Assembly (NCBI GenBank): GCA_039707465.1
Contig: CM077653.1
Span: forward strand, 2,789,001 to 2,853,000
Length of the DNA stretch: 64,000 nucleotides
Source: Rhabdophis nuchalis
Lineage: Eukaryota; Chordata; Lepidosauria; Squamata; Natricidae
Direction: 5' to 3'
Part shown: positions 44,501 to 53,504 of the stretch, one piece after another
Numbering within the stretch: position 1 is the first letter of the stretch
Layout of the letters: each line of letters opens with the position of its first letter
Notes under the pieces: model-generated
The model's input: the letters and a program-made list of their open reading frames with translations, nothing else
Database searches by the model: none
Told to the model about the DNA's origin: nothing
Made by a program: the position numbers and the translations under genes

Positions 44501-45446
44501 ACAGCCGGAAAGACCAGTGTTAGGAAGAACCATTAGATACGTCCCCCCACTCTACTCCCATGCCCCCAGAGAAGGCAACCCCCCTCCCCCATCCATAGAA
44601 GCTAATGGTTCTAACCTGCAATGGTTAGAGTGCAGTACTGCAGGCTACTTCTGAGCCAACCTTCAGCCTGGTGAGACTCAGGCTGCCTGAAATTCAGCAG
44701 TTCGAATCTCACCAGGCTCAAGGTTGTTCCATCCTTCCAAAGTGGGTAAAACGAGGACCCAGATTGTTGGGGTCAATATTTCCTGTTTCACAAAAACGGG
44801 TCTGTTTTCATGAAAAACGGGCAGGTTTCTCTCCCCCCCCCCGTTTTTTGCCAGCCCCTAGGACAGGGATGTCCAAACTTGGGAACTTTAAGACTTCTCC
44901 CATAGAATTCTGGGAGTTGAAGTCCACAAGTCTTAAAGTTCCCAAGTTTGGACATCCCTGCCCTAGGAGCATGCTACAGGCCTCTCACACCCTCTGCACG
45001 TCCCGTTTTTGTGAAAAAACATTTTTCACCTCCCAACCCCCCCCCCCCCATCCCATCTCGCACTTTTGCCCTCCTTGCCCCCCCAGGAGCACTTTGCACA
45101 TCTCTCAAACTCTCTGCATGCCCCTTTTTCACACAAAAAACGGGCCGGCCAGAGTGTTTGGCAGACCTGCAGAGTGCAAAAACTTTTTTCTAAAAAAATT
45201 TACCTCTTCAAAATCTTGGTGCATCATATACACCTGAAAATTACGGTAAATCAGTTCCGATTTAATTTCCTCCTACTCTCTGCCAATGTTTGCCTTGCGT
45301 TCTTGTGATAATTCTTTCCACGGAAGGAGCGCGAAGGAAATAGAACCCTGCAAATAAACCTTTGCACGGCTGCCCCGAGCTTTACCTAGAGCGGATGACT
45401 TTTGCTTCCTTGTTTTTTTCACTTTTCTTTTCTTCGGAAGGGGCAT
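40281..45446 (-). CDS. CCDC153: CCDC153 / DRC12, dynein regulatory complex coiled-coil protein (six coding exons)
   Basis: On the minus strand the coding exons are 45446-45386, 44350-44294, 43247-43128, 42323-42231, 41755-41625 and 40409-40281. All splice sites are GT/AG and all phases agree; the sum is 196 residues, against about 210 in human. The protein begins with a Lys/Arg-rich tail (MPLPKKRKVKK), then is almost wholly heptad-like coiled coil from about residue 30 to 155. It ends with a motif shared with mammals, KEFGLNPL, immediately before the stop. Hallmarks retained from the human protein include HLxLQRD, the IYEEM junction and EQLxxCQ. The family (now DRC12) belongs to the nexin-dynein regulatory complex of motile cilia. 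The gene is convergent with PDZD3 and divergent from CBL. An ATTAAA hexamer on this strand at 40208-40203 may serve as poly(A) signal, though it lies inside a repeat. Confidence 0.93.
40602..41180 (-). mobile_element. CR1 LINE 3' fragment
   Basis: Translation [19 protein letters not shown] and the CR1 3' UTR on the minus strand, in the last CCDC153 intron. Confidence 0.9.
41440..41526. repeat. (CT)n microsatellite
   Basis: About 40 CT units, within the last CCDC153 intron. Confidence 0.95.
41830..42110. mobile_element. Palindromic hAT MITE halves
   Basis: Single arms at about 41835-41905 and 42035-42108, each containing ATTCTGGGAGTTGAAGTCC. Confidence 0.55.
42393..42735. mobile_element. hAT element of the CAGGGGTCGGCAAC family
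   Basis: Left end CAGGGGTCGGCAATG and right portion GAGCCACATGCGGCTTCAG match 47436-47673; the right terminus is altered. Confidence 0.55.
43515..43680 (-). mobile_element. CR1 3' fragment
   Basis: CR1 3' UTR sequence (GGACCTTGTAGGTCATCTAG) on the minus strand, cut near 43680. Confidence 0.7.
43720..43995 (+). mobile_element. hAT-like element with single 41-bp unit
   Basis: CAGAGGTGGAATTCGG at left and ACTCCCACCACTG at right; five GCCACGCCCACAGA-type repeats near the right end. Confidence 0.65.
44605..44785 (+). mobile_element. Sauria-type SINE fragment
   Basis: CAGCAGTTCGAATCTCACC (B box) followed by GGTAAAACGAGGACCCAGAT and TTGTTGGGG. The 5' part is rearranged and the 3' end missing. Confidence 0.7.
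44864..44960. mobile_element. Palindromic hAT MITE with perfect target duplication
   Basis: 97 bp between two copies of CCCTAGGA; same subtype as 35402-35536 with part of the left arm deleted. Inserted in a MITE of the TACCGTATTTTTCGGAG family (about 44785-45247). Confidence 0.85.
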
Positions 45447-45710
45447 CCTCGGGAAGGCTCAGCCGGTGCAGCCCTCCCAATTTTCTGCAGAAATCCACAT
45501 GCCCCACACGCCTCCAGTCTTCAGCCAGGGCAACAGTCCAGATGTGCGTCTCACACCTGGTGGGAAAAACCACAGTTTTTCGCCCCCACCATATAATTGC
45601 AAATGTGGCGACACCAGAGGCGTCCAATGTGCAAACAAAAGAGGGCCAGAAAAAAGTGCTCGGATTTTTGCACGCTCCTCCCTGGGATCCGAGTTGTGTT
45701 ATTTCCCTGG

Positions 45711-45750
45711 GTTGCGTGGCAACAGTCCTTCTTCGCAGCCATGGCGACCA
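45711..45750. promoter_or_regulatory. X-box (RFX-type) motifs upstream of CCDC153
   Basis: GTTGCGTGGCAAC at 45711-45723 is a near-palindromic X-box with perfect half-sites. A second, weaker copy (GCAGCCATGGCGAC) lies at 45735-45748. They are about 265-300 bases upstream of the CCDC153 start codon. RFX factors binding X-boxes control motile-cilium genes, which fits the predicted product. Function here is inferred. Confidence 0.6.
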
Positions 45751-46139
45751 AGGAAAGCTTAGCAAAAGAAAAAAGAGAGAGCTGAATGCTCTTCAGCAAA
45801 GAAAGGATCTTGAGATTCGGGCCAAATGTTTTGCTTGAATTTTTCTTTCTTTTTTTTTTGGAGGGAGGGAAGGGGAAAAAAGCCAGCAAATTAAACGGAG
45901 ACAGTGGTGCCAGATTTGGTCTTCTGGGCTGAAGCGAGTAGCCTAATTTTTAAAATTCACACCACCACCTTTGGCTCATTCCAATTATCTGCCCAGAGTG
46001 TGTTGAAAATCTGCACACAGTTTGGGCCATTGTGTTGGCCTTGCTACCAAAGGTCCTCTCCAGAGCAGAGCCCTGCAGATCTGGTAGGACTTGAACAACA
46101 CCAGGTGTAGGGTAGGGTAGAATAGATACTACAGGGCTG

Positions 46140-46735
46140 CACTGCCCTAAAGAGGTTCAGGGAATGGAATGGAATAGAAGAATGAAGAATGAATAATAAT
46201 GAAGAATGAAAAATGGAATGGAATGGAATAGAATAATGAAGAATGGAATGGAATGGAATAGAATAATGAAGGATGGAATGGAATAGAAGAATAAAAAAAT
46301 GGAATAGAATAGAATGAAGATTGGAATGGAATGGAATAGAAAATAGAATAGAATAGAATAATGAATGGAATGGAATAGAGTAGAATGAAGAATGAATAAT
46401 AATGAAGAATGAAAAATGGAATGGAATAGAAGATAGAATAGAAGGGTATAATGGATGGAATAGTATAGAATGAAAAATGGAATAGAATGGAATGGAATAG
46501 AAAATAGAATAGAATAATGAAGAATGGAATGGAATGGAATGCAAATGAATAGAACAGAACAATGAAGAATGGAATGGATAGAATAGAAGAATGTAAAATA
46601 GAATAGAACAATGAAGAATAGATTTGATAGAATAGAATAATGAAGAATGGAATGGAATAGAATAGAGAATGAAAAATGGAATGGAATAGAATATAACTTT
46701 ATTGCCATTTTGAATGTACACTGATTGGAATACAT
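46140..46735 (-). repeat. (AATAG)n expansion at a LINE 3' end
   Basis: About 550 bases of GAATAGAAT and GAATGGAAT words. On the minus strand it follows CCATTTTGAATG-rc sequence ending GGCAATAAAGTTATATTC, a CR1-type 3' end. Confidence 0.8.
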
Positions 46736-47097
46736 TAATATGAAATCTTGTGGCATACAGCTCTCAGAGGGTCACCACCTCCATTATATGAACTACATGA
46801 ACATGACAAAATAAATAAATACAAAAGTATGCACATATCCACATATATTATATGACCCAGAGAAACAACAGAGTCTAGTCCGGATGTTTACATGCCCATG
46901 GCGAGAGAAACGAATCTTGCCAGTTTCCCAGGAGGATGGCACAACGGAACGAGGGTGTCCCAGAATCGGGAAGCCCTGATCGAAGTACTTGGAAACCTCC
47001 TCCCAGAGGTGAAGCAACAGAAACAGAGACTGCGAAGTGGGTATGTGGGGAAGCAGTTGTATAACATAAGTGGTTTTTTGCTGAGACCAGTCTATGG

Positions 47098-47232
47098 CGG
47101 GGGTCTGCAAAGTCGGCTCTTTTAAGACTGGTGGACTTCAACTCCCAGAGTTCCCCAGCCAGCTATGCTGGCTGGGGAACTCTGGGAGTTGAAGTCCACC
47201 AGTCTTAAAAGAGCCGACTTTGCAGACCCCTG
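47098..47232. mobile_element. Palindromic hAT MITE with perfect target duplication
   Basis: 135 bp between two copies of GTCTATGG. The two 60-base arms are identical, including a CAGAGTTCC variant. Confidence 0.9.
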
Positions 47233-47435
47233 GTCTATGGGATCAGCCTGGTCGATGCAAGTATGGGACAGAGCATACTGCTTCTGCCTTTCAGCCCCAT
47301 TCCAGGAGCCTTCGCAGGCTGTCGCTTTCGCGACAAACTACTTTTTCTTTTGAATTTAAGTTTTACCGACAAAAAATAAATAAAGGGAGACTAGTTTAGA
47401 TCTGATTCAAGCTATTTAGCTCTCATCAGCTAGCC

Positions 47436-47673
47436 CAGAGGTCGGCAACCTTAAACACTCAAAGAGCCACAAAGGTCCTAACCGGAAGCCCCCTTGTTCA
47501 ATCCTGGAGCTGGTTCCCCCACCATAGAGTCTCCTCCGAGCATGGCGTCCTTTTTCCTCTACCTGTCCTAACCGAAAGCCCTATCCATTGTGGAGCCGAC
47601 TGGCGACAGGGAGCCGCAGCAGAGGGATGAAAGAGCCACATGCGGCTCCAGAGCCACACGTTGCCAAATCCTG
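47436..47673. mobile_element. hAT element of the CAGAGGTCGGCAAC family
   Basis: 238 bp, inverted ends CAGAGGTCGGCAACC and GTTGCCAAATCCTG; flanks AGCTAGCC and AGCTAGCA. Confidence 0.8.
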
Positions 47674-47699
47674 AGCTAGCATTCTGGGATTAGAAACCT

Positions 47700-48283
47700 A
47701 ACTAACTGCATACTGAGTAGACATACATTCAACAGTTGTGGCTCATGGTTTTATTTTTCCCCTCCGCCAGTGTTATGATCCCCTTCCTCAACCGAAGACT
47801 TGGGGAGTTGACAAACGTTTGTCTCGCTTCCTGGTTTTTGAATCTTGAGAAGTCACGTAAAAGTCACTTTCTCCTGAAACTGCCTGGGACTTCCGGAGAA
47901 AAATAAAACCCTTTTTGAGTGAAGAGATCACTTCTCTGTTTTGCCCAGATCTTTCTCCATTTTCTTTACCCGGGTCAGCCTCTAAAACCCGATCTTCTTC
48001 TCTTGGATCACTTCCTCTTTGTTGTCGGAAAAGCTTCCAGTGAAGAAGTTTTGTCAGTCCAAAACCTCTCCTGACGCCTTCGTTTCTCTTTTTGCTGCTT
48101 TACTTCCGTTTTATCAGCCACTTCCATATATTTCCTTGCGTTTTTCTGTTCCCTTGTCCGAAGGAAGCATTGACTCTCCAGATGTTCATAGAATTTGCAA
48201 AGAATTTGAGTTGAAGGCAGCTTTCCTCAGTCGGGAGCCCAAAAGCCACACTGGCTGGGGATTATGGGAGAAAGTCTGAAGAA
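47700..48283. other. Unassigned intergenic sequence
   Basis: Between CCDC153 and CBL. No gene, repeat family or regulatory motif recognised. Confidence 0.3.
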
Positions 48284-48740
48284 ACAGGAGGGTAAAGAGA
48301 GTAAGACAGCAGCCAATGCAATCCTAAATTGCATTCACAGAGGGATACAGTCAAGACCAAGGGAGATACTAATATCACTCTATAAAGCCTTAGTAAGACC
48401 ACACCTAGAGTACTGCATCCAGTTTTGGTCACCAACGTCTATAAAAAAGACGTGGAGACTCTGGAAAGAGTGCAGAGAAGAGCATCCAAGATGATTAAGG
48501 GACTGGAGGCTAAAACATATGAAGAGCGGTTGCAAGAACTGAGTATGTCTAGTCTAGGGAAGAGAAAGACCAGGGGAGACATGATAGCATCTTCCAATAT
48601 TTGAGGGGCTTCCTTACAGAGGAGGAAAGGGATCAAGCTATTTTCCAAAGGCCAGACAAGGAATAATGGATGGAAACTGACCAAGGAGAGATTCAACCTA
48701 GAAATAAGGAGAAACTTCTGACAGTGAGAGCAATCAGTCC
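48284..48740 (+). mobile_element. CR1 LINE ORF2 fragment, plus strand
   Basis: Encodes KTAANAILNCIHRGIQS, YKALVRPHLEYCIQFWSP and, after frame breaks, [17 protein letters not shown]. The only clear sense-strand CR1 coding fragment here; broken by shifts. Confidence 0.85.
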
Positions 48741-48747
48741 ATGGAAG

Positions 48748-48960
48748 AGAGAGAGGGTGGGAAAAAGAGAGAGAGGGAGGGGAAGAGAGAGAGAAAGAGA
48801 GGGGGAAGAGAGGGAGGGAGGGAAAGAGAGAGGGGGGAAAAGAGAGAAAGAAAGAGGGAGAGAGGGAAAGAGAGAGGGGGAAGCGTGGGAGGGAAGAAAA
48901 GAGGGGAGAAGAGAAAGAGAAAGAAAGAAAGGAGGAAAGGGGGAGGAAAAGAAATGATAT
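48748..48960. repeat. (GA)-rich purine tract
   Basis: About 210 bases of G/A with GAGAGG and GGGAAG words, following the CR1 fragment. Confidence 0.9.
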
Positions 48961-49196
48961 TACAAATGTTTTTTTTCTTTTTTCTTGTTGCTAAATGTAA
49001 TATTTCAAAAGCAGAAAAAAATGAAGGGGCATAAAATGCTTTTCTAAGAACAATTAGCTGAACGTTGCCTCGTTTATCATTATTTTAGGTAGTAAAACCT
49101 CAGTATTCAGGTTAAATTGCCATGTTGGCACTTTGAGATAAATAAGTGGGCTTTGGGTTGCAGTTTGGGCACTCGATGCCAAAAAGGTTCGCCATC

Positions 49197-49270
49197 ACGG
49201 GTGTAGTAGGGTCTCCTGCTTGGGCGGGGGTTGGACTAGATGACCTCCAAGGTCCCTTCCAACTCTCTTC
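49197..49270 (+). mobile_element. CR1 3' tail fragment
   Basis: GTTGGACTAGATGACCTCCA and CCCTTCCAACTC, CR1 3' end in plus orientation. Confidence 0.65.
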
Positions 49271-49739
49271 ATCAGATTTTAGAAAGGAAAACCAAGCCAC
49301 CCTGCATCTTTTCTCTTCTTGGCTGTGCCTTCCAGTTACCAGCTGGCTGGTCCAGAATTAAAACCCAAGAAGTAATTTGATTTCTGCACAATCAATCAAT
49401 TCAGTTGCACTTTTCTATTCTGAGTAGCTCAATCCTGCAGTCTCTATTATAGAAGCCTGGCTGCCCCACCTCATCATGGCATCGCGAGCCTCTTTCCCCA
49501 GTACTGCGCATGCCTCCGCTCCCGCTCTGAAGGCGCATGCGTACTCGGCTCTAGGGCGCACCAAAGACATTTAAAGACACACGGCGGGGCGGGGCTATGC
49601 TAATCTGACGCCGGGTGGGCGTGGACAGAGCCAGCAATTGATGCTCTTGCCCTGCTTGGAATGGGAGTGCCGGCTTCTCGGGCGTCCTTCGCAAAGGGAA
49701 TAAATGGCCGGCATAATCGGACTGAGGTCGTTTAAAAGC

Positions 49740-50320
49740 CCGGCTTCTTCCCGCTGGCGAGCCAGAGCCGACTTTAGGTGAAGAGAAAGGTGGGGCGCCC
49801 CGCCTTCTCCCTTTCCACGGACCAATCAGAAAACGGCTTTTCTATGTGGGAGGGGGGGAAAGGCGTTCTCGAAACCTTGGACCAATCGCAGCAGGCTGTC
49901 CCGCCGGAGGGGGTGGGGCGGCGTTCTGGGCGGCCAATGGTAGCGCGCCGCCCCTCGAGGAAGCTCGCGCAGCGCCCGCTTCCCTTCCTCTCCTTCGCAG
50001 CTACCCCGCCCCTCCTCCTCTCCGTCCGCCCAGCCAATCAGGAGGCTCCGCCCGGAGAGGCTCGCGCCGGCGCGCATGCGCCGCAGCCCTTCCTGCCCTC
50101 CCTCCCTCCCCACTTCCCTTTTCTTCGTCAGTCGGGCGCGTCCCCGGCGCTCGTGGAGCCGCTTCCCTCAGCCCGGCCCGACGCTGCCCGAGCCGGGGCT
50201 CTCCGCGGCCCTCGGGACGGGAAAGGAGGAGCCGCCTTAAGCCGCCCGAGCTCCCTCGGCCTCCTCGAGGGGCCTGGTGGGGGTGTCGCTGCGGGCCCCC
50301 CCTCCCCCTCCCATGGCGGC
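49740..50320 (+). promoter_or_regulatory. CBL: CpG island promoter of CBL with four CCAAT boxes
   Basis: A GC- and CpG-dense stretch directly upstream of the CBL start. CCAAT occurs on the plus strand at 49822-49826, 49882-49886, 49934-49938 and 50034-50038, each in an NF-Y-like context (CCAATCA, CCAATCG, CCAATGG, CCAATCA). No TATA box is evident, as expected for a housekeeping promoter. Confidence 0.7.
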
Positions 50321-50459
50321 CCCTCTGAAGAAGGGCCCCGGGGGCCTCATCGGCCTCATGAAGGACGCCTTCCAGCCCCACCACCACCACCTCGGCCCCC
50401 ACCAGCCCTGCACCGTGGACAAGAAGATGGTCGAGAAGTGCTGGAAGCTGATGGACAAG
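50313..50459 (+). CDS. CBL: CBL coding exon 1, E3 ubiquitin ligase N-terminus
   Basis: Forty-nine codons from ATG to a GTGAAG donor in phase 0. The peptide includes [17 protein letters not shown] and [15 protein letters not shown], diagnostic of c-CBL. The Gly/Ser stretch and His run of human exon 1 are shorter here (four His). It begins the four-helix bundle of the tyrosine-kinase-binding domain. CBL recognises phosphotyrosine on activated receptor kinases and ubiquitinates them; the SH2-like, RING and C-terminal parts lie beyond this window. Confidence 0.95.
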
Positions 50460-51063
50460 GTGAAGGGAGGAGGGGAGAGGGGAGGAAAAAGAAGGGGGGG
50501 AAGAGGAAGGAAGGGGAGGGGGAGGCAAGGAGGGGAGGGGGGGCCCGTAGAGGGGGGAGGAGGGGAAGTGGAGGAGGAAGGGGGAGGAGGGGAGGGGGAA
50601 GAAGGAAGCAGGGGGAGGGGGCAGGCTCCCCCCCCCCCATACTTCCCCCCCACCCCCAGGCTTGCTCTCCCACCCCCAGATGTGTTGGGAAAGGCTGGCA
50701 GGCGTGGCCCAAGGGGGCGAGGGCAGTGTCTGGGTGGGGGTCTTCTGAGGGGGGGGAGGAGGGGGGCAGGCACCCCCTTCTCGACCCCTACCCGCCTAAG
50801 GGTGGGGAAATTCTTGCAAGGGAAGCCGCATTGTGGGTGGGTGGGTCCAGCCCTGGAGCAACGCTGGGTTTTTGGAGACTCCTGTAAGTTAGATAAGATA
50901 GAGCACCTGCACTCGAAATGAAATTCTGCTACCTGCTCTCATATAAATATCTGCAATATATCTACCCAAGCATGTACATAACACATATGTACACATGCTA
51001 CATACATACATATATCTGCAACACACACACAGAGCGGAAGAGATTGCCAAATAATATAATAGC

Positions 51064-51655
51064 AATCAATTGCAAAAGCTTACAACCTGCCACCATACCT
51101 TTAAGACCATCAATATCTACCTATGCCGGGTCCTTGGGAAGTACTCAAAGGTGGACAAAAAAAGCCCAATCCAGCCTGAACATCTGGCTGATTGTTGTGC
51201 GCCTGCCTGTCCCTGTCGATCAGTTGCAAAAGACAGCTTGACTGGGAACTGCTTCCATCATAACAACGGTACCTTTTGACACCTTGAAACATCCACCTGT
51301 GACTATGCTGGGTCCTTGGGGAGGACTCAGGTGAATAGAAAGGGCCAAATCCAGTCTGAACATCTGGCTGACTGTCCTAATCAGCAAAAGAAAGGAAAGG
51401 TATTACCAATAGCAATAGGTGCTTTAGGTGATACCCCCAAACATCTGGAGCGCCACTTGAACACCATCGGCATTGACGCAAACCCCATCGGTCAATTGCA
51501 AAAGGCAGATTGACTTGAAACAGCTGATAACATCCTGCAACGGTACCTCTTAACACCACCAAGCAACAGCATCTACCTGTCTCAGGTCCTTGGGAGAGAC
51601 TGGATAAGTAGTCCAAAATTCCAAATCCAGTCTAAACATCTGGCTGACTGTGCGA
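51064..51655 (+). repeat. Three diverged copies of a retroelement 3' segment
   Basis: Units sharing AACATCTGGCTGA, GTCCTTGGG and TTGCAAAAG words recur at roughly 220-base spacing. The middle one encodes KVLPIAIGALGDTPKHLE, resembling the C-terminal tail of some LINE reverse transcriptases. Degenerate; family not assigned. Confidence 0.5.
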
Positions 51656-53500
51656 CCGAGCATCATCGTAATAACAGACTTATTGGAAGGGAAATGAGAT
51701 TCCATCTGCGCATGCAAGGGTCAGGTCTGCAGACTGGGCTGGTCAGAAATGGAGTTGTGAGAGACTCTCTGAGACTCTAGGATTCCTCAGCTATCGATAT
51801 TTTCCAGGAGAAAATATAGCATAGGGTGGGGGGGGGGGGGGGGGAAGCAAGATAGGATGGATTGCTGGCTGGGAGGGATGTCACAGCGTTTCAGTGTGCA
51901 ACTAACTCAAGTCTTCCTGGGAGTGAGAATGATACAAAACTGTCAGTCTGTGTTGGTTGTTTTGCAACTGCTGCCAATCGCAAACAAGTTCCTGTCCTGA
52001 GGAGCTGATCTTAATTTAGAAGGCGAGGGAAGGAAGTGAGGAAGAGCAAAAGGAACACGAAATCAATGCAGGCGAGAAAAAAAGCAGTTATATTCTGCTT
52101 TATTCTTTGGCTGAATGTGAATATCCCCGAGGAGTAGGCTGGCTTATCTGGAAAGGAGGAAATAGTTGTAGGTCGGGTTCTGGGAAGTTGAGATTTTGGG
52201 GGAACTGGAAATTTGGCTCCAGATCACACTTTAGATGCCACAAAAGGTTTGATAAGAGTCTGCATGAAAGGGCTTGGGCTAATGATGTGGCCTGGAAGTT
52301 AATTTCTTTATCGATTTTATAAGCCACCATCGTCAAATAGGCTGATTTGATGCCAAGGATTGAAGTTGTAAATTGTTGGGCTGAATGTTGCAATTGTAGG
52401 TTGAAAGGGACTTTCTTAGGGTGGCACATATTATTGAGGAAATATGATCCAATGTTTGTGGATATGGTGATTGCACATCTGTTCCTTTATATTGTTATAT
52501 ACGTTTCAAACATTTGAGCTAAGGTATGCTGTTGGTCTTGCTTGTGAATGAAGCCGATCCTGGTAGAGATTGTGCCATGCCCCTGAAATTCTGTTTTAAC
52601 ACACTTGGCTTGCTCACTTGCTGGTTGGCATGGGAGGAAAAATCAATTCTTCTGCCTATAGCCAGTTGCCCTATGTGTTTTAGCCAGATAACATGGATGG
52701 AACTTTTTATTTTATGTTAATTGTTTGGTCCTGATATGTGCACCTGTTAGGCTTATAATAGTCTAATGCATCATCAGGACCTGGAGTGTAATAGAGTTTT
52801 GGTTCGTTCATAAACCTAATATGTTGTTTCAGTATTAAAGCTGTGTAGATATTATACTAATATAGCTGATGTGTAACAGTTGAAATGAGCATGGTAAAAA
52901 TAAGAGGCCACCTAAATACTGTATTTGAGGAATTGGGTCTCTTAGAAAGAAAATTGGGTTACTTAGAAAGTTTTCCAAGGATAGAAGATGTAACCATCAC
53001 CTTATAAGCTAAAGAATGATTTCTGAATTTTGGCAAGCTTTTAGGCCAATGTTTTCAAGTATCTTTACAACATTATGCTGCGTAGTTTGGTTGCTAACCA
53101 ATGAATGGAAGTTGAGGGGCCAACAGCAAAATGGCATGCCAGATGAAATGTGTTTTTTTGAATCCCATGGAGCGCATTGAAAAAATAAAATAATTGGGGA
53201 CCTAATTAGCAAATAATTAGCTAGTACAGTAGCTAATAACCCATTTCATATGCATGAAGTGCAGCAAGAATGTTTGCAGAGAGGTGAAACATGGTAGGTC
53301 AATCTATTGAAAGGAGCTCACCAGTTCATGTGATTTGAAATAATATTTTTGCTGTTTCCTCTTTTTCCTTTCTTTAAAATATTGAGCAACAACTTACATG
53401 TTTATGCTTTACTCCTTGCCTCCCAGAAGATAAGATAGTGATCTGTTTTCAAACTGGGAAAGTTTTTGAGAAGGCACACTTTTCACAGAATCACTCAATT
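51656..53500. other. CBL intron 1, no recognised features
   Basis: Mostly single-copy-looking AT-rich sequence with a 17-base G run at 51826-51842. No exon or repeat recognised. Confidence 0.4.
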
Positions 53501-53504
53501 GCCA

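Noticed and set aside
46044..46756. Phe/Ile/Ser-rich 150-225 codon minus-strand frames
   Set aside because: Translation of the (AATAG)n tract, whose pentamer lacks stops in that strand.
49778..50921. Long frames across the CBL CpG island
   Set aside because: Only the frame from 50313 to 50459 matches CBL; the others are open because of base composition.
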